NCBI GenBank assembly: GCA_945919795.1
Contig: CAMEJJ010000021.1
Span: 1 to 53,938, forward strand
Reading direction: 5' to 3'
Source: an uncultured Lachnospiraceae bacterium
GTDB lineage: Bacteria > Bacillota > Clostridia > Lachnospirales > Lachnospiraceae
DNA length: 53,938 nucleotides
In this document: positions 9,685 to 18,500 of the stretch, piece by piece
Layout: each line of letters starts with the position of its first letter
Position numbering within the stretch: the first letter of the stretch is position 1
Notes under the pieces: model-generated
What the model was told of the DNA's origin: nothing
Databases searched by the model: none
The model's input: only the letters and a program-made list of their open reading frames with translations
Translations under genes and position numbers: made by a program

Positions 9685-10521
9685 TTAGTGTCTTCCGCCA
9701 CCGCCACCATGACTATGTCCTCCGGAAGAAATATGATGGCCACCGCCACCACCGCCACCGCTGCTGGTTTGAATTTTACGACTGGTCGTATGCTTGGAAA
9801 TAAAGACATCTCTTCGATCCGGGAACTGCGCATGACCTCCTGCCACATAGGTATTGGCATCGGTTGTTTTCTTACCGACATTGCGGTTTATGCATACCAA
9901 AATATAGATAAGGGTAATCAATGCAGCAACACCCCAGATGGCAAATGTCGGAATTTCAACATCCAAAGAAGAATCCGATGACATGGTCTTTGCCAGTGAA
10001 TTGATATACAGTTGGTATGAACCAAACGGATCACGGTTGACATTGTAGCAAATATCATCTATCAAATCATAAATCATGGATGAGGAATAGCGATTTTCTA
10101 CTCTTCCGCTTGTAGAAAACCAGCTGTAACTATTGCCAATTCCGAGGAAATTGTCCAAATAAAGAGCTCCGTCTCCCCATGGCTCATCATATCCAAACAT
10201 ATTTTCATCATAAAAGTCATCTGCGTAATTCATCATGGCATTGTCGCCCGCATAATCCGGATCACTGATTGTAACCAAAACGATATCGCATCCAATCTCA
10301 TCCTGTTTCTCTGCAATCATCTGCCGCAAAGCATCCTCCTCAGCATCCGTCAGAACATCCGCATAGTCAAAAACTCTTTCTTCCGTTTTGCACTGTGTAT
10401 TGGTGCGTGTATAAACTTTTTCCTCTTTAGGCTTTTTCATAATCAATGCCGCAATAAAAACAGCCAGAACGATTGCAAAGAGGATGAATAATACTGCAAA
10501 ATGTTTTAAATATTTTTTCAT
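9685..10521 (-). CDS. TPM-domain membrane protein with Gly/His-rich tail
   Basis: A 278-residue protein. An N-terminal membrane segment (residues 8-28) is followed by a TPM domain (about 45-185; VFDYADVLTDAEEDALRQM is the typical opening), a second membrane segment near 195-210, and a C-terminal tail rich in glycine, serine and histidine. TPM domains occur in photosystem II repair factors and in bacterial membrane proteins of uncertain function. The His-rich tail could bind metal, but that is inference. It starts one base after the stop of the zinc-ribbon gene, so the two are translationally coupled. Confidence 0.85.
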   Translation of the reverse strand: MKKYLKHFAVLFILFAIVLAVFIAALIMKKPKEEKVYTRTNTQCKTEERVFDYADVLTDAEEDALRQMIAEKQDEIGCDIVLVTISDPDYAGDNAMMNYADDFYDENMFGYDEPWGDGALYLDNFLGIGNSYSWFSTSGRVENRYSSSMIYDLIDDICYNVNRDPFGSYQLYINSLAKTMSSDSSLDVEIPTFAIWGVAALITLIYILVCINRNVGKKTTDANTYVAGGHAQFPDRRDVFISKHTTSRKIQTSSGGGGGGGHHISSGGHSHGGGGGRH

Positions 10522-10522
10522 A

Positions 10523-11506
10523 TCAGAATACCCCCATTATCGTCTGCATCATATAACCCATAGCAGTAATCAATCCAAAAACTGTTGCCGAACAGCCAAT
10601 GATCTTTCCAATAGACATCGGCGCTTTTCCAACCATTTTTCCGGTTTCACCATTGACACGGAACTGATACTGCTTTCCGCGATAAGTATATGTATAATTC
10701 CATACCGGTAACAAGGCATAATTCTCATTTTGTGTCTGGCATTGACAATCATCACACTCCGGTACTACAGAACTGTATCCACTGATTGTCTGCTGCATGA
10801 GTGTAACCGCATCTTTTCGCACCTTTGCTTTTGCTCTGGGCTCCAATGTAGGACCATCGATGCTGTATAACTCCCCTCGGAATCCGGACATAAACTTAGG
10901 TTGGAACGGATACATAGCTGAATAGTCAAATGGTTCCAATAAATCCATTTCGTTATCCGGCATTGTCTGGGATGCATCTGTCGGAACCCGGTTAAAATCC
11001 GCATCCATGGTTCGATAAATCTGATAAATGGAAGTCTCTGTGTATTGTGTATCTCCCACAGTCCATGACCTTACTTTTTTTGCCCTTGCAGAATAGCGAT
11101 AATGACAATGAATATCGAATAAAAAGAAAGGAATATAATCTCCTTCCATCTTATCCAAAGATGCTTCTTTTAAAAATCCGGATGGCAAAAAGATTTTTTT
11201 CTCAAACTGCTCACGGATAATCTCTTTTGCCTTCTGCTTGCTGACTTTAAACGGAATAACAAGATGCGGCTCATATTTTCCACTGATTCTTTCATCAAAA
11301 ATCGTATATGCACCGCAATGCTCACATTTGATGGCACTGTCATACGGTTTTGGCTCCATTGGAGCACCACAGGAAAGACACTGATACTGGTTTTCATTCG
11401 TAATAAGTTCTTCGCTGTCCAGGCTGTCGCAATGAGGGCAGCACATTCTGTCATGTTCGGGTGACCAAACCGTATTGGCCCCACAGTTTCTACATTTGAA
11501 AATCAT
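10523..11506 (-). CDS. Zinc-ribbon protein with C-terminal membrane segment, partner of the TPM protein
   Basis: A 327-residue protein with two rubredoxin-like zinc ribbons: CRNCG with CCPHC, then CLSCG with CEHCG, all within the first 65 residues. A globular region with PFKVSKQKAKEIIREQF follows, then a hydrophobic C-terminus (about residues 300-325). The catalytic role is unknown. It is the upstream gene of a two-gene operon with the TPM protein (1-nt gap), which suggests a joint membrane-associated role. Confidence 0.82.
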   Translation of the reverse strand: MIFKCRNCGANTVWSPEHDRMCCPHCDSLDSEELITNENQYQCLSCGAPMEPKPYDSAIKCEHCGAYTIFDERISGKYEPHLVIPFKVSKQKAKEIIREQFEKKIFLPSGFLKEASLDKMEGDYIPFFLFDIHCHYRYSARAKKVRSWTVGDTQYTETSIYQIYRTMDADFNRVPTDASQTMPDNEMDLLEPFDYSAMYPFQPKFMSGFRGELYSIDGPTLEPRAKAKVRKDAVTLMQQTISGYSSVVPECDDCQCQTQNENYALLPVWNYTYTYRGKQYQFRVNGETGKMVGKAPMSIGKIIGCSATVFGLITAMGYMMQTIMGVF

Positions 11507-11828
11507 AAAATTCTCCCTTTTTCATAAAATACATTTTAATATAATCATTATACAATATGATAGTAGGGTCAAAAAGTATTTTGCCCCATGATATCTGCAG
11601 ATTGCCTCGCACTCTGTGCTCTCGCAATCCTAACAACATTCGAAATTCACCCTGATGTGCTACTTTCGCATTTCCACCTATCTATTTTACACGATTCTAT
11701 TCTGCAATTCTATATAAAATTCGACATTGACTCTTTCAAAATTAAAAATCGTGTGGCATGGTTAAAAAAACAAAAAGTGGACATTTTAGCTATACCACAG
11801 ATGAGTGTAAGATACACTCAATTCATAA

Positions 11829-11880
11829 ACCAATTGATTGTATTAAGAACTCCATATTCTCATGAACCAATCGATTGCAT
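11829..11880 (+). promoter_or_regulatory. Paired palindromic sites before the ECF transporter gene
   Basis: AACCAATTGATTGTAT (11829-11844) and AACCAATCGATTGCAT (11865-11880) match at 14 of 16 positions, with starts 36 bp apart. The second contains the perfect palindrome CAATCGATTG. The last copy ends a few bases before the ribosome-binding site of the ECF gene. Spacing and symmetry suggest an operator pair for an unknown repressor. The rest of 11507-11828 shows no gene I can support and no riboswitch I recognise. Confidence 0.4.
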
Positions 11881-11903
11881 AAAATAAAAAGGAGTGACCA
11901 AAT

Positions 11904-12455
11904 ATGAATACACAAAACAAAACTTTAAAAATTGTTCTCGCCGGGCTTTTGGCAGCGTTAACCTGTGTTGCTACCATGATCATCCGCATTCCTACATTTA
12001 AAGGATATGTACACATTGGTGACTGTATGGTTATTGCTTCCGGTATCATCTTAGGTCCTGTTGTTGGCGGACTTGCGGCAGGTATTGGTTCCATGCTTGC
12101 AGATTTATTAGGCGGTTATTATGTATTTTCCGTTGCCACTTTTGTTATCAAGTTTTTAGCAGCATTTGCGGCCGGTATCAGCTTTACTTTATTCAAAAAG
12201 GTTGTTAAAAAATACGATCTGCCTGCTGTTATTATTGCCGGTATTGCATCTGAAGTCATTGTTGTGCTTGGCTATTTTGTTTTCGAAATATTCTATGAAG
12301 GAACCGCTGCTGCTATTACCGAAATTCTTCCCAACTGTGTTCAGGGTGTAACCGGACTTATTCTTGCAGCCATTCTTTCACCTGTATTATTGAAAATACC
12401 GATGATTCGAAATGTGAAATTCCAAATGAAAGAAACAAAAAAGGCTAATTCGTAA
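11904..12455 (+). CDS. ECF transporter S (substrate-binding) component
   Basis: A 183-residue membrane protein with about six hydrophobic helices. The segments YVHIGDCMVIASGIILGP and GGLAAGIGSMLADLLGGY are characteristic of the PF07155-type S components (HmpT/PdxU-like), which capture vitamins or precursors for a shared energising ECF module. The module genes are not nearby, so this would be a group II (shared module) system. AAAAGGAGTG precedes the ATG. Its last 11 bases overlap the end of aguB on the other strand. Substrate: a B-vitamin precursor is likely but not determinable here. Confidence 0.85.
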   Translation: MNTQNKTLKIVLAGLLAALTCVATMIIRIPTFKGYVHIGDCMVIASGIILGPVVGGLAAGIGSMLADLLGGYYVFSVATFVIKFLAAFAAGISFTLFKKVVKKYDLPAVIIAGIASEVIVVLGYFVFEIFYEGTAAAITEILPNCVQGVTGLILAAILSPVLLKIPMIRNVKFQMKETKKANS

Positions 12456-13341
12456 GCGGTTGATAACATTCCGGACGACGATCCCGGAATAAACCCCAGT
12501 CAAGTCTTTCTTTAGCAAGTGCTTCAAGATCATAAGAAGAAACTAAGATTTCTTCCTGATCTCTTGAGGCACTTTTTATTATTTCACCAACACCATCTGT
12601 CATAAAGGAAGAACCGTAAAATTGTAACGCAGAGCTTTGTTTGGCATTCTCGGCACAGGGATATACTTCTTCCAATCCTACTCTATTAGCGGCGACTACC
12701 GGCATACAATTTGCGGCAGCATGTCCCTGCATAACTCTTCTCCAGTGAGGCATACTGTCTGTATCCAAAATAGGTTCGCTCCCGATTGCCGTTGGATAAA
12801 GAAGAAGCTCCGCTCCCATGACAGCCAGACTGCGCGCGGTTTCCGGAAACCATTGATCCCAGCAGATTCCTGCACCAATCTTTCCATATGCTGTATCAAA
12901 AACCTTAAATCCGGTATCCCCGGGCGAGAAATAAAATTTTTCCTGATAGAAATGGTCATCGGGAATATGAGTCTTTCGATAAACTCCAAGGATACTTCCA
13001 TCAGCATCAATCATGGCAAGTGAATTATACAGCCGATTTTCCTCTTTTTCATAAAAACTGATAGGAAGCACAATCGACAATTCTTCTGCTACATTTTTAA
13101 AATGTATGACTGCATCATTTTCATGCAAAGGTTTTGCATAAGAATAATAATCATATCTTCTTTCCTGGCAAAAATATGGTCTTTCAAACAATTCCGGTAA
13201 CAAAATAATCTGAGCGCCCTGCTTTGCCGCCTGCCTGACCATTTGATCAGCCTTTTTGATATTTTGCTTAACATCTGAGCACATCTGCATCTGGATAGCT
13301 GCAACCGTAACTTGTTTTATTCTGTTTTCTGATAATCTCAT
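12445..13341 (-). CDS. aguB: N-carbamoylputrescine amidase
   Basis: Nitrilase-superfamily enzyme converting N-carbamoylputrescine to putrescine, CO2 and ammonia. The Glu-Lys-Cys catalytic triad is visible as E50 (LLPELFE), K123 (RKTHIP) and C160 (GICWDQW). The 298-residue length and FYFSPGDTGF motif fit AguB rather than other nitrilases. It is the last gene of the polyamine cluster, 182 nt after aguA. No terminator is visible because it converges on the ECF gene with an 11-bp overlap. Confidence 0.93.
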   Translation of the reverse strand: MRLSENRIKQVTVAAIQMQMCSDVKQNIKKADQMVRQAAKQGAQIILLPELFERPYFCQERRYDYYSYAKPLHENDAVIHFKNVAEELSIVLPISFYEKEENRLYNSLAMIDADGSILGVYRKTHIPDDHFYQEKFYFSPGDTGFKVFDTAYGKIGAGICWDQWFPETARSLAVMGAELLLYPTAIGSEPILDTDSMPHWRRVMQGHAAANCMPVVAANRVGLEEVYPCAENAKQSSALQFYGSSFMTDGVGEIIKSASRDQEEILVSSYDLEALAKERLDWGLFRDRRPECYQPLTN

Positions 13342-13523
13342 TTATTAAATCCTCTTTTAATTTTTCATTCTCTATTATATGTTTTCTCGATTTTTTTCTT
13401 ATTATGATTACACATTTCAAGTTTTGTCATGCCTTATCAATTTTTCTTTAACCCAATTCTTTTCCGTTAGCACCTAATAATTATTTGAAATTACAAATCA
13501 TCTTTACTTTTTCATGTATTTAT

Positions 13524-14663
13524 TCAATTTATCATTCTTGATTCGGATAACATTTCACCTTGGCATTTCACCTTGGGAATTTGCTGCGTAATACAATGAA
13601 TATTTCCACCACCGACAATAATACTTCTGGCACTTATCGGAACAATCTCTCTTTCCGGAAAAGCATCCTTTAAAATATTGACAGCAAGCCTGTCATTCTC
13701 ATCCCCAAACTGCGGAACCAGAATGCTGTGATTGGAAATATAGAAATTTACATAACTCGCAGCCAATCGTTCTCCGACTTCTCGCTGATCTTCCCCTTCT
13801 TCAAATACAAATCCATCATATTCATATTGCGAAATACAAACCGGATTTTTTGGGATCGGCAATTTGATAATTTCAAACTTTCTTCCTTTCGCATCTTTTT
13901 CTCTTGATAAAATATCATATGCTTGTTTTGAATATTCATATTGTGGATCCGTTTCATCATCCGTCCATGCAAGTACAACAGTTCCCGGTTTGATAAAAGC
14001 ACACATGTTATCAACATGCTCATCTGTCTCATCTTGCCAGATACCATGTGACAACCATATCACTTTTTCACCGCCAAGATATTTGCATAACATTTGTTCT
14101 ATTATCTCACGTGACAACTGTGGATTTCTACCCGGACTCAACAAACATGCCTCCGTCGTTAAGATGGTTCCATCTCCATCTGAGTGAATTGAGCCACCTT
14201 CTAGAACAAAATCTGACAACTCTATCACTCGTTCTCCGATCGCTTCACAAAAGGCTCTGGCAAATCTGTCATCCTTTTCATAGTGCTGATACAGACCATT
14301 ATAATCACCGCCCCAAGCATTGAATTTCCAGGATATTCCACATCTTGTGGTCGGAGAATCCAACACGAATGTCGGTCCCACATCACGTGCCCAAGAGTCG
14401 TCACTGTCAACTTTCATCACTGTCATATTTGAAAAGTGTTTCTTTTCTGACAGCTTTGTTACTACCTCTTGGTAATGTGTCTCATCAGTCAACATATAAA
14501 GATGTTCATCTTTTGCAATCGCATCTGCAATATCAGAAAACGTCTGTTTTGCGTCACGTCCGTCATAGATCCAGGAACCGGGGCGCGTCGGCCAAATCAT
14601 GATACAACCATCATGAGGTTCAAATTCTCCCGGCATTCTCATTTTAAATTCATTTGTTATCAT
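13524..14663 (-). CDS. aguA: Agmatine deiminase
   Basis: Converts agmatine to N-carbamoylputrescine and ammonia. A 379-residue member of the guanidino-modifying (peptidylarginine deiminase-like) superfamily with DDSWARDVGPTF, EGGSIHSDGDGT, the catalytic cysteine in GGGNIHCITQQIP, and DETDEHVDN. The C-terminus carries an odd extension after QQIPK, coded across a 13-bp tandem duplication (13551-13563 and 13564-13576). The cluster order speA, aguA, aguB covers arginine to putrescine. Confidence 0.95.
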   Translation of the reverse strand: MITNEFKMRMPGEFEPHDGCIMIWPTRPGSWIYDGRDAKQTFSDIADAIAKDEHLYMLTDETHYQEVVTKLSEKKHFSNMTVMKVDSDDSWARDVGPTFVLDSPTTRCGISWKFNAWGGDYNGLYQHYEKDDRFARAFCEAIGERVIELSDFVLEGGSIHSDGDGTILTTEACLLSPGRNPQLSREIIEQMLCKYLGGEKVIWLSHGIWQDETDEHVDNMCAFIKPGTVVLAWTDDETDPQYEYSKQAYDILSREKDAKGRKFEIIKLPIPKNPVCISQYEYDGFVFEEGEDQREVGERLAASYVNFYISNHSILVPQFGDENDRLAVNILKDAFPEREIVPISARSIIVGGGNIHCITQQIPKVKCQGEMLSESRMIN

Positions 14664-14774
14664 ATCTATTGTTATCTTCCTTTTATATCATGCAAATATC
14701 AAAACATATATACCAGTAATTTTCCAAACAAATATCCAAACATCTTTTCAAGATAGTTATTAACATCCACGAAA

Positions 14775-15926
14775 CTATCCGAGCCTCTCCTTAAAATCCG
14801 AATATCCAAATTCTTTTTGAACATGGCACTCACCTTTTTCATCCATATAAACAATGTCCGGCAAAGGCATTCCATTAAAAGTGTTATTTTTTACCATCGA
14901 ATAGATCGCCATATCTTCAAACACCAGCTTATCTCCTATGTGGATTTCATAATCAAAGGAGTAATCGCCAATCACATCCCCCGCCAGACACGTTGAGGAA
15001 GCAACCCGGTATTCATATTGCTTTTCTGATGGTTTTCCACTGTTTTGAAGCGGTGGACGATATGGCATTTCCAGAACATCCGGCATATGACAGGCCGCTG
15101 AACCATCCAAAATCAGAATATCCTTTCCGTTCTTTACAATATCCACGACTTCTGTTACAAAATATCCTGCATTCAAGGCAACCGCTTCACCCGGCTCCAG
15201 ATAAACCATTAATCCATATTTCTCCTGCATATATAGGATGCACTTTTTTAAAAGCGCAATGTCATAATCTTCTCTGGTAATATGATGACCACCGCCAAAA
15301 TTAATCCATTTGATTTGTTTCAGATATTCCTGAAACTTTTCCTCAACGGTCTGCAATGTCCTTTCTAAATCATCCGAATTCTGTTCACAAAGAGTATGGA
15401 AATGCAGGCCTTCCACGTCTTTTGGCAATTTTCCACCAAATGCTTTATCCAGCTCATCCACGCAAATCCCCAATCGGGAAAAAGGTGCACACGGATCATA
15501 AATCGCATGTCCATCCTGTGTTGAACACTCCGGATTGATTCGCAGTCCAACACTCGCATGTTTGCAATAACCATGAAGTTTTTCATATTGCGTCAAAGAA
15601 TTAAACACAAGATGATCGCAGATTTCATCCAGTTTTTCCATTTCATCTTCTTTATAACCCGGACAAAAAACATGATTTTCCGCATGCAAAACCTTGGATT
15701 CCATCTCTTCAAAACCAAGTTGTGCTTCATAGAGTCCGCTGGCCGTTGTACCACTGATATAGGTTCCAATCAAGGGATAAGAAGGATAATAAGAAAAAGC
15801 CTTCTGTGCCAGCAAAACATGGCATCGTGTTTCTTTTTCCAGATTATTTAATATAGTTAAATTTTGTTTTAATTTTCTCTCATCTATCACATAGCAAGGC
15901 GTTTTTAACTGGTTAAACTTCATCAC
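14775..15926 (-). CDS. nspC: Carboxynorspermidine/carboxyspermidine decarboxylase
   Basis: PLP enzyme of the alanine-racemase fold that decarboxylates carboxyspermidine (or carboxynorspermidine) to the triamine. The 383-residue product has the probable PLP lysine in VLLAQKAFSYYP, a glycine-rich phosphate site NFGGGHHI, and DGSAACHMPDVLEMPYRPPL, typical of CASDC. It follows the dehydrogenase by 89 nt. With it, the pair provides a spermidine route from putrescine and aspartate semialdehyde that does not use decarboxylated SAM. Confidence 0.93.
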   Translation of the reverse strand: MMKFNQLKTPCYVIDERKLKQNLTILNNLEKETRCHVLLAQKAFSYYPSYPLIGTYISGTTASGLYEAQLGFEEMESKVLHAENHVFCPGYKEDEMEKLDEICDHLVFNSLTQYEKLHGYCKHASVGLRINPECSTQDGHAIYDPCAPFSRLGICVDELDKAFGGKLPKDVEGLHFHTLCEQNSDDLERTLQTVEEKFQEYLKQIKWINFGGGHHITREDYDIALLKKCILYMQEKYGLMVYLEPGEAVALNAGYFVTEVVDIVKNGKDILILDGSAACHMPDVLEMPYRPPLQNSGKPSEKQYEYRVASSTCLAGDVIGDYSFDYEIHIGDKLVFEDMAIYSMVKNNTFNGMPLPDIVYMDEKGECHVQKEFGYSDFKERLG

Positions 15927-16015
15927 ATTATCTCATTTCGTTTTGTATTACTCATTTATATTATCCTTTTATATTATCCAATAATTCCATTCTCTGATAT
16001 ATCATAATATACAAA

Positions 16016-17275
16016 TTAATCTACCGTCTCAGGATTTTCAACAACCACCCATGGCAGTCCCCATTTATTTAACGCATCCATGAATGGATCCGGATCAAAT
16101 TCTTCAATATTAAACACGCCGTTTCCGGTCCATGTCTTTGTCAAAATCATCATAGCGCCAATCATGGCAGGCACACCGGTCGTATAGGAAATAGCCTGAG
16201 AACCGACTTCTTTATAGCATTCCTGATGGTCACAGACATTGTAAATATAGATGGTTTTTTCTTTTCCGTCTTTTTTACCATGGAAAATACAACCGATATT
16301 GGTTTTTCCGACCGTTCGCTCTCCTAAAGATGCCGGATCCGGAAGCAATGCTTTCAAAAACTGTATGGGAACAATTTTCTGACCTTCATAATCAATAGGT
16401 TCTGTATTTAACATTCCCACATTTTCCAGACATTTCATATGTGTCAGATAACTCTGTCCAAAAGTCATGAAGAAACGTATCCTTTTTACTCCCGGAATGT
16501 TCTTTGCAAGCGATTCGATTTCTTCATGATGTAATAAATACATATCCTTCTTTCCGACTTCAGGAAAATCATATTCTCGTTTTATGGACATTGCGGGTAT
16601 CTCAATCCACTTTCCGTTCTCCCAGTAAGAACCCGGAGCCGATACTTCTCTTAAATTGATTTCCGGATTAAAGTTGGTTGCAAACGGATATCCATGATCT
16701 CCACCATTGCAATCAAGTATGTCAATGGTTTCAATTTCATCAAAATAGTGTTTCAAAGCATATGCGGAAAACACACTCGTCACGCCCGGATCAAATCCGC
16801 TACCCAGCAGTCCGGTAATTCCAGCCTCTTTAAATTTGTCCTGATAGGCCCACTGCCAGGAATAATCAAAATAGGCGGTAAAACCAAGTCTTTGACATCT
16901 TTCTTCATATACTTTTCTCCATTCTTTATCATTGGTATCTTCCGCTTCATAATTTGCAGTATCAATATAAGAAACTTTACACGCCACACAGGCATCCATA
17001 ATCGTCAAATCCTGATAAGGCAGTGCAACATTTAAAACGGCATCCGGCTGATAAGACTGAATCAAATCAATAACTTCCTGTGTATTGTCTGCATCTACTT
17101 TTGCAGTTGTAACATTTGTTTTTGTCCAGACATCTACCTCTGCCTTTACGGCATCACATTTTTCCTTTGTCCGGCTTGCAATACAGATTTCCGTAAAAAC
17201 TTCACTGTTCTGGCAACATTTTTTGATGGCAACCTGTGCAACGCCACCACATCCGATAATCAATAATCTACTCAT
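16016..17275 (-). CDS. Carboxynorspermidine/carboxyspermidine dehydrogenase (saccharopine dehydrogenase family)
   Basis: Condenses putrescine (or diaminopropane) with aspartate semialdehyde and reduces the product with NADPH to carboxyspermidine (or carboxynorspermidine). The 419-residue protein has an N-terminal Rossmann motif, IIGCGGVAQVA, and the saccharopine dehydrogenase C-terminal domain, including GFDPGVTSVFSAYA. Its start overlaps the speE stop by 4 nt, so the two are translationally coupled. A true saccharopine dehydrogenase of lysine metabolism is unlikely beside nspC. Confidence 0.92.
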   Translation of the reverse strand: MSRLLIIGCGGVAQVAIKKCCQNSEVFTEICIASRTKEKCDAVKAEVDVWTKTNVTTAKVDADNTQEVIDLIQSYQPDAVLNVALPYQDLTIMDACVACKVSYIDTANYEAEDTNDKEWRKVYEERCQRLGFTAYFDYSWQWAYQDKFKEAGITGLLGSGFDPGVTSVFSAYALKHYFDEIETIDILDCNGGDHGYPFATNFNPEINLREVSAPGSYWENGKWIEIPAMSIKREYDFPEVGKKDMYLLHHEEIESLAKNIPGVKRIRFFMTFGQSYLTHMKCLENVGMLNTEPIDYEGQKIVPIQFLKALLPDPASLGERTVGKTNIGCIFHGKKDGKEKTIYIYNVCDHQECYKEVGSQAISYTTGVPAMIGAMMILTKTWTGNGVFNIEEFDPDPFMDALNKWGLPWVVVENPETVD

Positions 17276-18129
17276 GAATTTTCTTCCTCCTCCAATAAAT
17301 CTTCAACATATTTGGGTAGCATAAACGCTCCCATATGCAAATTCGTTGTGTAATAATCTGTGTGCATGTTTCTTTCGTTAAATCGTTCCGGTTTAAAATC
17401 TGTCAACGGATGATATTTTTTTGAGGCAAATCCAAATAACCAGTAACCGGATGGACAAGTGGGGATATGCGCCTGATAAACACGACTGATCGGAAAACTG
17501 CGATACGCTTTCCGATGCATACTCCGACATGCCACCTCGTCTTCATCGTAAAACGGACTTCCATGCTGATAAACCATGATACCGTCGTCTTTTAGTGCTT
17601 TATAACAATTTCCATAGAACTCTTTGGTAAAAAGTCCTTCTGTATGCCCAAAAGGGTCTGTCGAATCATTGACGATGATATCATATTCATTTATTTTCTT
17701 TCGCAGAAATTTTAATCCATCTTCATAATAGATATTTACACGTGGATCTTCAAAGCCTTTGGCTGTTTCGGGAAAAAACTGCTTGCAGACATCCACAAAC
17801 ATATCATCGGATTCGACAACATCGATTACCTCTATTTCCGGATATCGACAATATTCTCTCGCAACTCCTCCATCACCGCCACCGATAATCAGCACCTTTT
17901 TCACACGAGGATGCACGCTCATGGGCACATGGGTCACCATTTCGTTATAGACAAATTCATCTGCCTGCGAAAAAATGATATCTCCGTCTAATGTCACAAA
18001 TCTTCCCATCTCCGGCGAATCAAATACATCGATGCGCTGATAATCACTTTGCGCACTGTAAAGTTGCTTATCGATACGAATGGAAATCTTCACATTCGGC
18101 GTATGCAATTCAGAAAACCACATTTCCAT
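17272..18129 (-). CDS. speE: Spermidine synthase-like aminopropyltransferase
   Basis: A 285-residue protein aligning throughout with SpeE: N-terminal beta domain (VTLDGDIIFSQADEFVYNEMV), the SAM-type motif GGGDGGVAREY, and NDSTDPFGHTEGLF. SpeE transfers an aminopropyl group from decarboxylated SAM to putrescine. Two oddities: the loop usually read as DPxGPxEGL has GHT here, and no speD lies in the window. The upstream gap to speA is 371 bp and holds a palindromic repeat. The activity could differ from classical spermidine synthase. Confidence 0.88.
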   Translation of the reverse strand: MEMWFSELHTPNVKISIRIDKQLYSAQSDYQRIDVFDSPEMGRFVTLDGDIIFSQADEFVYNEMVTHVPMSVHPRVKKVLIIGGGDGGVAREYCRYPEIEVIDVVESDDMFVDVCKQFFPETAKGFEDPRVNIYYEDGLKFLRKKINEYDIIVNDSTDPFGHTEGLFTKEFYGNCYKALKDDGIMVYQHGSPFYDEDEVACRSMHRKAYRSFPISRVYQAHIPTCPSGYWLFGFASKKYHPLTDFKPERFNERNMHTDYYTTNLHMGAFMLPKYVEDLLEEEENS

Positions 18130-18176
18130 AGTCTTTATCCCTCTCTTTTTTTATGTAAACCAATTTGATGTATTAT

Positions 18177-18475
18177 GTTGGATGTAAATGGTTTTATTTC
18201 AAGTTTTGGTTACGATTTATAAGTTTTTCTAAATATTTCGTAATGAACTACTATCAATGCGGACGCACCGGTGCACCCGGACATCCATGTCCGTCGTGCA
18301 CCTTTCGCAGCATCCTTGCTGCGAATTGCTGAAATGAGACGAAATATTAAGAAAAACTAATAAATCTTCACAAAAAACTTTCAATAAAACCATTTACATC
18401 CAACGGTCAAAAACTTTCAACAATACCATTTGCATTCAACATCCCAAATCATACAAAATCCAACGGTCAAAAAGC
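18177..18475. repeat. Long inverted-repeat element between speA and speE
   Basis: Arms at 18177-18241 and 18339-18404 are imperfect inverted copies of about 65 bp (outer end GTTGGATGTAAATGGTTTT). The loop between them is GC-richer and carries nested palindromes: GCACCGGTGC, CGGACAT with ATGTCCG, and CGCAGCA with TTGCTGCG. A third partial copy of the outer arm lies at 18405-18440 and a fragment, CCAACGGTCAAAAA, near 18459. It has no open frame of note. It is unlike the MITE family at 7703. Being inside the transcribed gap, it would form a large RNA structure in the polyamine mRNA. Confidence 0.8.
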
Positions 18476-18500
18476 GCCTATAAGCTTTAAAATAAATGAA

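Noticed and set aside
11588-11887. A 99-codon plus-strand frame upstream of the ECF transporter
   Set aside because: No ribosome-binding site, unusual composition, and it covers the likely operator sites.
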